NCBI GenBank assembly: GCA_944350065.1
Contig: CALVOD010000183.1
Coordinates: forward strand, 1 to 9,244
Direction: 5' to 3'
Length of the DNA stretch: 9,244 bases
Source: an uncultured Clostridia bacterium
GTDB taxonomy: Bacteria > Bacillota > Clostridia > Christensenellales > DTU072
Both the position numbers and the translations under genes were made by a program. The first letter of the stretch is position 1. The number at the start of each line of letters is the position of its first letter. The notes beneath the pieces were generated by a model. The model saw only the letters and a program-made list of their open reading frames with translations. It did no database searches and was not told the DNA's origin. Below, one piece after another: positions 1-5,790 of this stretch.

Positions 1-2
1 TG

Positions 3-156
3 CTTACGACGAAGGTAAAGCGTTCGGAAGAAATAAAAGCAATCGGTGAAAAAGAACAAATGAGAGCAAATCTTCTTCGTGCTGTTTCTCACGATTTAAG
101 AACACCGCTTACGACCATTTACGGGGCAAGTTCCCAATGATAGAAAATTACGAGAT
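3..156 (+). pseudogene. Remnant of a KdpD-like sensor histidine kinase, frameshifted and truncated
   Basis: The open frame enters from the left edge and reads 45 codons from base 3 to a TGA at 138-140. It contains the histidine kinase H-box VSHDLRTPLTTIYGASS, with the phospho-acceptor His encoded at 90-92. A charged helix (KEQMRANLLRA) precedes it, as expected for the HisKA dimerisation domain of the KdpD-like group. Shifting frame after the TCC at 132-134 lets the reading continue as MIENYEI, which fits the residues that usually follow GASS in such kinases. A single missing base near 134-136 therefore explains the stop. Homology appears to end near 156, so the rest of HisKA and the whole ATPase domain are absent. 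The start lies outside the window. Kinase identity is confident. Whether the break is natural decay or a sequencing error cannot be decided from the bases, but the missing ATPase domain argues for decay. Confidence 0.8.
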
Positions 157-176
157 CACTGTGTATATGTTATACT
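148..176 (+). promoter_or_regulatory. Candidate promoter for the leader and CNNM gene
   Basis: An extended -10 element, TGTTATACT, lies at 168-176. A weak -35-like TTACGA lies at 148-153 with a 17-bp spacer. Transcription would start near 183, giving a leader of about 178 nt before the CNNM start codon. The -35 matches consensus at only three positions, so the call rests mainly on the extended -10. The promoter abuts the kinase remnant, so it either arrived with the downstream block or arose at the junction. Confidence 0.5.
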
Positions 177-207
177 ATATAAGTAAGAATTTTATAAAAG
201 GAGAAAA

Positions 208-240
208 ATGTGGACGACTTTCCTCGATGTAGCCTACTAA
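208..240 (+). CDS. Possible 10-residue leader peptide
   Basis: ATG at 208 opens a 10-codon frame (MWTTFLDVAY) ending in TAA at 238-240. It is preceded by AAAAGGAG at 196-203, with 4 nt between GGAG and the ATG, which is a slightly short but good ribosome binding site. It begins about 25 nt after the predicted transcription start and is followed by a palindrome and a hairpin before the CNNM gene. This layout resembles translation-coupled leader control. No known leader peptide is recognised, and it could instead be the front end of a deleted gene. Confidence 0.3.
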   Translation: MWTTFLDVAY

Positions 241-274
241 ACAACTTCTTTTGCAAATCTTCTATTTACAAAAG

Positions 275-288
275 TATAAACGTTTATA
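275..288. repeat. 14-bp perfect palindrome in the CNNM leader
   Basis: TATAAACGTTTATA is an exact inverted repeat with no spacer. It lies about 100 bp downstream of the predicted promoter and 73 bp before the CNNM start. A spacer-free, AT-rich palindrome of this size suits a dimeric repressor site better than an RNA hairpin. No known operator consensus is recognised. Confidence 0.45.
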
Positions 289-291
289 GGC

Positions 292-316
292 TAACAATGT
301 ATATTCTACGTTGTTA
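292..316 (+). promoter_or_regulatory. Leader RNA hairpin upstream of the CNNM gene
   Basis: TAACAATGTA (292-301) pairs with TACGTTGTTA (307-316) across a 5-nt loop, TATTC. This gives a 10-bp stem with one U-G wobble. GG at 289-290 can extend it against CC at 318-319 past one mismatch. No run of T follows, so it is not a standard intrinsic terminator. It lies 44 nt before the start codon and may act in the leader RNA as an anti-terminator, stability element or ribosome-access element. Confidence 0.45.
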
Positions 317-360
317 ACCGGTTTACTTTATACTAACATTTACAAATAGGAGAATTATAA

Positions 361-1677
361 ATGGACATATTTTATCAATTATTATTACAGTTTATACTGA
401 TTTTACTCAACGCCTTTTTTGCGGCAACGGAAATAGCGATTATTTCTTTAAACGAAAAGAAAGTAAAAGCCCGTGCTGACGAAGGCGATAAAAAAGCAAA
501 GAAGATGCTAAAAATCATCAAAGACCCGACGAAATTCCTTTCGACGATACAAATTGGTATTACGCTTGCAGGTTTTCTCGGCTCGGCATTTGCGGCAGAT
601 AATTTTGCGGAAAGGTTGTCGGGTTGGCTCGTTACAACGTTTAACGTTTCGGCGCAAGGTGCAAGCGTTATCAACACCGTTTCAGTTATTGTAATTACGT
701 TAATCCTTTCTTACTTTACCCTTGTTTTGGGTGAACTTGTCCCCAAACGTTGGGCAATGAAGCATAAGGAAAAACTTGCTAACGGCGTATGTGGCGTTAT
801 TTCCGTTTTAGCGGTTATCTTGAAACCCGCTATATGGTTTTTGACTGTTTCTACAAACGGCGTTCTTCGTTTGTTTGGTGTAAAGCCTAACGATGACGAC
901 GAAGCCGTTTCGGAAGAAGATATCGTTCTTATGCTTGACGCAGGTGGCGACGAAGGTACTATCGACAAAGAGGATATCAAATATATAAAAAATGTTTTTA
1001 GACTTGACGGTATGACCGCAGAGGACGTGATGACACCGAGAATGAGCGTCGTGCGTATATCTGACACTGCAAGTGATAACGAGATCATTCAAATGATTGA
1101 AACGGAAGGCTATTCTCGTATTCCCGTTTATTCGGGCGACGTGGATAATATTGTTGGTATTTTGTACGCGCGTGAATATTTGTTAAAGCGTGGAACGCCT
1201 AACTTTGAATTAAAACAAATTTTGAAAAAGCCTACGTTTGTTCCGAAAGGAAAATCTTTGGATATCTTGTTTAAGGAAATGCAAAAATCGCATACGCATA
1301 TCGTTATTCTTATCGACGAATATGGTATGACTTCGGGTATCGTTACGATGGAAGATATTTTAGAAGAACTTGTGGGCGAAATTTGGGACGAACAAGACGA
1401 AGAGATAGAGCCGATTACAAAGGAAAGCGATACGGTATTTTTTGTGAAAACTAATATTTCCGTTGAAACGTTTTTTGATTATTTCAATTTAGTAAGAGAT
1501 GAAAATATTGAATCTGCAACGGTAAATGGTTGGATCATAGAAAACCGTGAAGATATTCCCCAAGAAGGTTATTCCTTCGATTATGATAAATTGAGAATTA
1601 CTGTTACGAAAGTGGAAAATACGCAAACGCAAGAAATTAAAGTAGAAATTTTAGAGCATATAGATATCGATAATTAA
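361..1677 (+). CDS. CNNM/CBS-pair (CorC/HlyC family) membrane ion transport protein
   Basis: This 438-residue protein has the full domain order of the CorC/HlyC group. The N-terminal CNNM (DUF21) membrane domain covers about 1-175, with hydrophobic segments near 3-30, 62-80, 103-125 and 143-172. It carries the NAFFAATEIAI stretch at 17-27 and LGELVPKR at 123-130. Two CBS domains follow, near 222-280 (EDVMTPRMSV, YSRIPVY) and 285-342 (ILIDEYGMTSGIVTMEDILE). A CorC_HlyC C-terminal domain lies near 355-435. Family members bind adenine nucleotide at the CBS pair and act in Mg2+ (sometimes Co2+ or polyamine) efflux or homeostasis; the older name hemolysin is misleading. AGGAG at 348-352 supports the start. 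The Na+/phosphate cotransporter gene begins 36 bp downstream, which suggests one transcript. Length is normal and no defect is seen. The exact substrate is not readable from sequence. Confidence 0.93.
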   Translation: MDIFYQLLLQFILILLNAFFAATEIAIISLNEKKVKARADEGDKKAKKMLKIIKDPTKFLSTIQIGITLAGFLGSAFAADNFAERLSGWLVTTFNVSAQGASVINTVSVIVITLILSYFTLVLGELVPKRWAMKHKEKLANGVCGVISVLAVILKPAIWFLTVSTNGVLRLFGVKPNDDDEAVSEEDIVLMLDAGGDEGTIDKEDIKYIKNVFRLDGMTAEDVMTPRMSVVRISDTASDNEIIQMIETEGYSRIPVYSGDVDNIVGILYAREYLLKRGTPNFELKQILKKPTFVPKGKSLDILFKEMQKSHTHIVILIDEYGMTSGIVTMEDILEELVGEIWDEQDEEIEPITKESDTVFFVKTNISVETFFDYFNLVRDENIESATVNGWIIENREDIPQEGYSFDYDKLRITVTKVENTQTQEIKVEILEHIDIDN

Positions 1678-1713
1678 AAAAATATAAACAAACAACTTAG
1701 GAAAGAGAAAATT

Positions 1714-3393
1714 ATGTTAACACCGGAAGAAGTAATGCAGTTAATTCAAAGTCTTATTTGGTTGCTTGCGGGCGTCGGCGTATTTATCGTCGGTATGAAT
1801 TTTATGGGCGACGCATTAGAAAAAAGTGCAGGTAGCGGTATGAAAAAAATGCTTGAAAAGATCAGTAATAATCGTTTTTCGGGCGTAGGTATCGGCACAG
1901 GCGTAACTGCAATTATTCAAAGTTCATCCGCAACGTCGGTTATGGTTATAGGGTTAGTAAATGCAGGCGTTATGACGTTAATGCAAGCAACACCTATCAT
2001 AATGGGTGCGAATATCGGTACAACGATAACGGGTGTACTTGTTGCACTTAAAAACGATTACTTTAATATGATTATGTATCTTCTTGCTTTTGCAGGAGTT
2101 ATGATGGGCTTTGTCAAAAAAGAGAAGGTGAAAATTTTAGGCAGTCTTTTTTGTGGATTAGGTTTGATTTTCGTTGGTCTTGAAGTTATGAGTAGTGAAC
2201 AAGCATTTGGCAATCCACTTGTCGAAGATATGTTTACGAATATTTTCCAAAAGATTAACTTCCCCTTGCTTCTAATTTTAGTTGGCGTTTTATTTACGGC
2301 TCTTATTCAAAGTTCGTCAGCATCTACGGGTGTTGTTATTACTATGGTAGGCGCAAACGTTCTACCCCTTGATTTAGCATTGTTTATCGTTTTAGGTGCA
2401 AATATCGGTACTTGCGTTACCGCATTGCTTGCATCGGTAGGTGCAAATGCAAACTCAAAGCGTGTTGCTTTAATACATTTTACTTTTAACGTTATCGGCA
2501 CTATATTGTTTACAATAATAATTTGGATATTTAGAGAACCTATTGTAAATCTTTTAGTTTCAATTTTCCCCGGCAACGACGCTATGTCTTTACAAATGAG
2601 AGTGTCTTTTTTCCACGTTATCTTTAACGTGACGACAACTTGTATATTGCTTCCATTTGTTAAACAGTTGGTAAAATATTCTTGCCTTGTTATAAAAGAT
2701 AAAAAGGAAGAAAACGATACCTTGTCACTCAAATACGTTGACGATAGATTAGTAAAAACACCGCCTATTGCTCTTATGCAAGTAAAGAAAGAAATAGATT
2801 ATATGATTGAGCTTGTTGAAAAAAATATTAGTCTTTCGTTATTGGCGGTTGAAACAGGTTCTTCTGAACACGATGCTAAAATCAGAGATAATGAAAAGAT
2901 TATCGATTTCACGAACAGTGCATTAACAGATTTTCTTATTAAATTATCCGCTACGAATATGGAGCAGAGCGACGAAAAAGTAATAGGTACTTATTTCCAC
3001 GTATTAAACGACTTGGAGAGAATTGGCGACCACGCCGAAAATTTCCACGAAATCGGCACGGAAATGGCAAGTAAGAAGATTGCATTCTCAGAAATCGCAA
3101 GTAAGGAAATTGCTGCTATGAGATTAAAAATCTTTGAAATGTTTGCTATATCGAAAGATGCGTTTGAAAATCAAAACAAAACACAGTTGCCTACTTTAAC
3201 TGTTTTAGAAGAAACTGTGGATAAGATGAAAAAAGACTTGACGGCAAGCCATTTTGCTCGTCTTGCTAATGGTAATTGCAATATGTCTGCAAGTCCTTAT
3301 TATTCTTCCCTTGTGTCAGGACTTGAGCGTGTAGCAGACCATCTTGTAAACGTTGGATATAGTATCGTTAACCCCATCGGTTCGCAAAAATAA
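1714..3393 (+). CDS. Na+/phosphate cotransporter family protein with PhoU-like C-terminal domain
   Basis: This 559-residue protein shows the internal duplication typical of Na_Pi_cotrans (NptA/YjbB-like) transporters. QSSSATSV at 69-76 is repeated as QSSSASTG at 199-206, and GANIGTT at 98-104 as GANIGTC at 228-234. The QSSS motifs are the paired substrate-binding motifs of this family. About eight hydrophobic segments fill residues 10-325. Residues ~350-555 form a helical PhoU-like cytosolic domain, with LERIGDH (434-440) and LERVADH (537-543) as the two metal-binding-type motifs of PhoU repeats. The family moves inorganic phosphate with sodium, sometimes outward, and the PhoU-like part is thought to tune this. 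AGGAAAG ahead of ATG 1714 gives the binding site. The preceding ion transporter gene and the terminator at 3402-3430 define a likely two-gene unit. No truncation is seen. Confidence 0.94.
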   Translation: MLTPEEVMQLIQSLIWLLAGVGVFIVGMNFMGDALEKSAGSGMKKMLEKISNNRFSGVGIGTGVTAIIQSSSATSVMVIGLVNAGVMTLMQATPIIMGANIGTTITGVLVALKNDYFNMIMYLLAFAGVMMGFVKKEKVKILGSLFCGLGLIFVGLEVMSSEQAFGNPLVEDMFTNIFQKINFPLLLILVGVLFTALIQSSSASTGVVITMVGANVLPLDLALFIVLGANIGTCVTALLASVGANANSKRVALIHFTFNVIGTILFTIIIWIFREPIVNLLVSIFPGNDAMSLQMRVSFFHVIFNVTTTCILLPFVKQLVKYSCLVIKDKKEENDTLSLKYVDDRLVKTPPIALMQVKKEIDYMIELVEKNISLSLLAVETGSSEHDAKIRDNEKIIDFTNSALTDFLIKLSATNMEQSDEKVIGTYFHVLNDLERIGDHAENFHEIGTEMASKKIAFSEIASKEIAAMRLKIFEMFAISKDAFENQNKTQLPTLTVLEETVDKMKKDLTASHFARLANGNCNMSASPYYSSLVSGLERVADHLVNVGYSIVNPIGSQK

Positions 3394-3401
3394 AATAAAT
3401 A

Positions 3402-3430
3402 ACGGCAGGAACATATCTTCTTGCCGTTTT
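3402..3430 (+). terminator. Intrinsic terminator after the Na+/phosphate cotransporter gene
   Basis: ACGGCAGGAA (3402-3411) pairs with TTCTTGCCGT (3418-3427) with one G-U wobble and a 6-nt loop. The stem is followed by TTTTATCTT. It starts 9 bp after the stop codon, which is the expected position for a rho-independent terminator. Confidence 0.88.
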
Positions 3431-3462
3431 ATCTTGTGCGAAATATTATATGAATTTCCCTT

Positions 3463-3510
3463 AAAAGTAGGCAGATGTCCACGAACGTGGACATCTGCCT
3501 GCTGACTTTT
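3463..3510. repeat. Long perfect inverted repeat, hairpin or bidirectional terminator
   Basis: The arms 3469-3483 and 3486-3500 (AGGCAGATGTCCACG and its complement) match over 15 bp with a 2-bp centre. As RNA the innermost pair would open to give a GAAC tetraloop. Outer arms AAAAGT (3463-3468) and ACTTTT (3505-3510) match over 6 bp, leaving a 4-nt bulge (GCTG). The A-run on the left and T-run on the right let it terminate in either direction. However, the unit to its left already has its own terminator 40 bp upstream, so this could also be a dispersed repeat or recombination remnant. Confidence 0.7.
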
Positions 3511-3530
3511 ATAGATTATTATGATAAAAT
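3502..3530 (+). promoter_or_regulatory. Possible promoter for the structured intergenic region
   Basis: CTGACT (3502-3507, four of six matches to the -35 consensus) is separated by 17 bp from TAAAAT (3525-3530). The -10 is preceded by TG at 3522-3523, making it extended. Transcription would begin near 3537 and run into the hairpin-rich region at 3585-3704. The -35 overlaps the right edge of the inverted repeat at 3463-3510. The surrounding DNA is AT-rich, so chance matches are likely. Confidence 0.35.
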
Positions 3531-3584
3531 AGAATTACAAACACGAACATATGTTTAGATTATGCTTTGTGTGGGTATATATAA

Positions 3585-3669
3585 TTAAGGGCTTCTGCCC
3601 CTTAATAAGGGGAAAGCAAACTTTAGTTTGCGAGGGGTTTGCCGTCTGCGGCGAGCAAATTTTCCCCTT
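3585..3669 (+). ncRNA. Candidate structured RNA or palindromic repeat with three-way junction
   Basis: AAGGGGAAA (3607-3615) pairs with TTTCCCCTT (3661-3669) and encloses two stems. The first is GCAAAC/GTTTGC (3616-3621 with 3626-3631, loop TTTA). The second is TTTGC/GCAAA (3638-3642 with 3655-3659), extended by CG/CG inside. The two stems fill the enclosed space, leaving a six-base linker (GAGGGG). Upstream, TTAAGGG (3585-3591) can pair with CCCTTAA (3599-3605), and CCCCTT (3598-3603) can instead pair with AAGGGG (3607-3612), so competing folds exist. No named RNA family is recognised. A multicopy intergenic palindrome is an equally good reading, and the strand is uncertain. Confidence 0.45.
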
Positions 3670-3681
3670 TGTAATGAGAAA

Positions 3682-3704
3682 AGGCGTGGCATCACGCCAC
3701 GCCT
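3682..3704. repeat. GC-rich 9-bp hairpin
   Basis: AGGCGTGGC (3682-3690) and GCCACGCCT (3696-3704) are perfect complements around a 5-nt loop, ATCAC. A-rich sequence precedes it and no T-run follows, so it is not a clean intrinsic terminator for the plus strand. It may form the 3' part of the structured element or be a protein-binding site. Confidence 0.6.
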
Positions 3705-3797
3705 GACTCTTCAAAGACAGCACCTACCGCAAAAAATCCCTATTGGACACGCGGTAACCGGGGCGCTTTTTATATGTTTTACGTCGGACGACAAAAT

Positions 3798-3826
3798 TTG
3801 ACAAAAACCGCAGGTTATGCTAAGAT
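3798..3826 (+). promoter_or_regulatory. Strong sigma-A type promoter for the TIR-methyltransferase gene
   Basis: A perfect TTGACA (3798-3803) is followed by a 17-bp spacer and TAAGAT (3821-3826). TG at 3818-3819 makes this an extended -10. Transcription would start near 3833, leaving a leader of about 25 nt that contains the GGAGAG ribosome binding site at 3848-3853. This position also rules out translation from the in-frame ATG at 3774. Confidence 0.8.
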
Positions 3827-3857
3827 GTTTGCAGACTTGATTATTCGGAGAGCGGGT

Positions 3858-5246
3858 ATGGATTATAATGTTTTCATCTGTTACAGAGGTGATGAGGGCG
3901 GTGTTCTTGCTTCCAATATTTACTCGGATCTTTGCCTTTACACAAATAAACAATTAAAGGTTTTTTTTGCACCCAGGTGCGTAGCACACGGGGATAATTT
4001 TAAAGACGCTTGCCTCGAAACAGCGGGGAAAGTTCAGTTAATGATTCTGATTTTATCAAAAGGATTTTTTGATAAATGCGGCGAACCTGACGATATTGTG
4101 CTCGGAGAACTCAGAGCGGCTCTTGCAAACGACGCTTCGAAGTTTTTGCCTATTATTATGCCGGATTTCGATTTTAAGGAAGCCGATTTGTCGGAGTGGT
4201 TTGACGAAACTGAAATCGACAGAATCAAACATATCAGCGCTATTAGATTTACAGACGTTTATTCGTTCAGTTCCGTCGATATGCTGATACCGATACTGCG
4301 GGATAAAGTCGGCGAATTTTCTTACGCGGAGGCTATAACCGACATTAACAAGACGGTTGCCAAGAAGCGTATGCATATCAGCGCGGACGGGAAAGAAAAC
4401 TTTTTCAGCGATTCCAACAAGACGGAGAAATCCAGACTTAAAGCGCAGCAGGAATTATTGATGAAATTCGACATGCCGGTTTACGAAAAACACCTTGTCG
4501 GCAAGGAAGGACTGTGCGTGCTCGATCTGGGTTGTGGCAACGGCGTCGCGCTGATGAACAGGTTGGGGCACAGAAAGGAAATTTCCAAAATAATAGGTAT
4601 AGAGTATGATAAAGCGGCTACCGACAGCGCAAATGCAAAATACGGTAGCGAAAACGTTAAATTCTTTTGTTGCGACGTTGAAGCGAACGATTTCAAGGAG
4701 CGCCTTACCGCCATTATGGAGGAAAACAACATCGACAAATTTGATTTTGTCAACCTTCTGGCGGTCATGTCTCATTTCAAATCCCCGTTCAAAGTTTTGC
4801 GCGCCGTCAAATCGTGCTGCAGGAAAAACGCCACTGTTTTTATACGCAATATCGACGACGGATTGAATATATGTTACCCGGACGAAGAAAAGAAGTTCGA
4901 GAGGGCGCTGTCGCTCTTATCCAAATGCGACACAACCGGGTACAGGTATTCCGGTAGAGAATTGTATACTTTGCTTAAACGTAGCGGTTATAGAAATATT
5001 ACTCTCGAGAAGATCGGACTTTCCTCTGTTCCTATGGATTACGATGAAAAATCCGCATTTTTCGATGTGATTTTTAAGTTTATTAAACAAGGTATCAGCA
5101 GGGCGGCGGAAAAATATCCGAGCGATTTTCAGCTTAAAGCCGATTGTCGCTGGCTTGCCGACGTCTACGACACGCTTGAAGAAGAATTTTTATCCGATGA
5201 GTTTTTTATCAATTTCGGATTTATTTTATATACTGCGCAGGTGTAA
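3858..5246 (+). CDS. TIR domain fused to a class I SAM-dependent methyltransferase
   Basis: This is a 462-residue protein with no signal peptide or membrane segment. Residues 1 to ~155 look like a TIR domain: YNVFICYR at 3-10, a BB-loop-like VFFAPRCVAHGDNF at 35-48, LMILILSKGF at 61-70, and a GEL stretch whose Glu84 sits where bacterial TIR NADases carry their catalytic Glu. A variable linker (~160-195) leads to a Rossmann methyltransferase domain. This has motif I VLDLGCGNG at 221-229, an acidic residue after strand 2 (IGIEYD, Glu249), CCDVE at 271-275 and FDFVNLLAVMSHF at 295-307. Residues ~390-462 form a helical tail of unknown role. The frame is open back to 3774, but the promoter at 3798-3826, the GGAGAG site and the TIR fold's beginning all support ATG 3858. 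The GNAT gene follows after 2 bp. NAD cleavage or signalling plus methyl transfer is inferred from fold only. Substrates are unknown. Confidence 0.82.
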   Translation: MDYNVFICYRGDEGGVLASNIYSDLCLYTNKQLKVFFAPRCVAHGDNFKDACLETAGKVQLMILILSKGFFDKCGEPDDIVLGELRAALANDASKFLPIIMPDFDFKEADLSEWFDETEIDRIKHISAIRFTDVYSFSSVDMLIPILRDKVGEFSYAEAITDINKTVAKKRMHISADGKENFFSDSNKTEKSRLKAQQELLMKFDMPVYEKHLVGKEGLCVLDLGCGNGVALMNRLGHRKEISKIIGIEYDKAATDSANAKYGSENVKFFCCDVEANDFKERLTAIMEENNIDKFDFVNLLAVMSHFKSPFKVLRAVKSCCRKNATVFIRNIDDGLNICYPDEEKKFERALSLLSKCDTTGYRYSGRELYTLLKRSGYRNITLEKIGLSSVPMDYDEKSAFFDVIFKFIKQGISRAAEKYPSDFQLKADCRWLADVYDTLEEEFLSDEFFINFGFILYTAQV

Positions 5247-5248
5247 TT

Positions 5249-5776
5249 ATGAAATCGGCATACGAAATCAAAAATTTTACGTTACAAAAGATGGATATTG
5301 GTTGTATTCCGCTTTTGCTGGAGATACAGGAAGAGGCTTTCGGGGTGTTGGACGATCCCGATTTGCTTCGTCGTAACACTTACGAAACGCTTGCGGTCTG
5401 TTTCAACGATAAATCGCTTGTGCTCGGTGCGTACGTGAACGGAGAAATAGCGGGTTTCGGTATTTTATACGACGCCGGCGAGGACAGCGAGAATTTAGCC
5501 AAGGAGCTTGACAATCACGACGATATCGGGAAATACGTAAACGCCAAACTCGTTATCGTCAGACCGGCTTTCAGAGGCAGAGGGATACAGCGCGCAATTA
5601 TCGACGCGTTAGTGGATCACGCACGAAAAGAAGGTTTTATCGGCGTTTGCGCGACGGTTTCGCCGAAGAATAATTTCAGTTCCGACAATCTGAAATTGTG
5701 CGGGTTCAGCGCGGTGAAAACGCTTATCAAATACGGCGGTAAAACCAGGATCTTGTATTACAAAGATTTGAAATAA
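5249..5776 (+). CDS. GNAT-family N-acetyltransferase
   Basis: This 175-residue protein has the shape of a single GNAT domain, which usually transfers an acetyl group from acetyl-CoA to an amine. Visible parts are a strand pair GAYVNGEIAGFGILYD at 60-75, then motif A with LVIVRPAFRGRGIQRAII at 101-118. This holds the pyrophosphate-binding RGRGI loop, but Gln114 replaces the usual small Gly/Ala. A later stretch NNFSSDNLKLCGF at 141-153 matches the motif B 'N..a...Y.k.GF' region. No signal peptide is present. It starts 2 bp after the TIR-methyltransferase stop with AGGTG at 5239-5243, inside the end of the upstream gene, so the two are almost certainly co-transcribed and perhaps translationally coupled. 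The acceptor substrate is unknown. It might modify the same target as the methyltransferase, or act as a toxin-like or resistance enzyme; these are guesses. Confidence 0.85.
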   Translation: MKSAYEIKNFTLQKMDIGCIPLLLEIQEEAFGVLDDPDLLRRNTYETLAVCFNDKSLVLGAYVNGEIAGFGILYDAGEDSENLAKELDNHDDIGKYVNAKLVIVRPAFRGRGIQRAIIDALVDHARKEGFIGVCATVSPKNNFSSDNLKLCGFSAVKTLIKYGGKTRILYYKDLK

Positions 5777-5790
5777 ATATTTATTATTTT

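Larger units (their letters stand above)
3431..3857. other. Gene-free, hairpin-rich intergenic region
   Basis: This stretch between the Na+/phosphate cotransporter and the TIR gene has no credible coding region. It holds a 15-bp hairpin (3463-3510), a possible promoter (3502-3530), a nested set of stems forming a predicted three-way junction (3585-3669), a 9-bp GC-rich hairpin (3682-3704), a 6-bp pairing TACCGC/GCGGTA (3725-3730 and 3751-3756) followed by a T-run at 3767-3771, and the TIR gene promoter (3798-3826). It also marks the step from low-GC to mid-GC sequence. Either a non-coding RNA or a dispersed palindromic repeat could explain it. Confidence 0.7.

Noticed and set aside
177..360. 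Known Mg2+ or Mn2+ riboswitch in the CNNM leader
   Set aside because: I could not find the conserved core sequences of the M-box or yybP-ykoY classes; only a small hairpin and a palindrome are present.
3463..3704. CRISPR array
   Set aside because: The repeats are inverted and different from each other, with no regularly spaced direct repeats.
3537..3773. Retron-type ncRNA
   Set aside because: No reverse transcriptase gene is present nearby; the neighbouring gene is a TIR-methyltransferase.
3774..3857. Upstream extension of the TIR protein from ATG 3774
   Set aside because: It contains a near-consensus promoter, has no ribosome binding site, and lies before the start of the TIR fold.
3711..3953. 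Minus-strand open frame across the start of the TIR gene
   Set aside because: It overlaps the promoter and the TIR coding region, and shows no start site or domain of its own.
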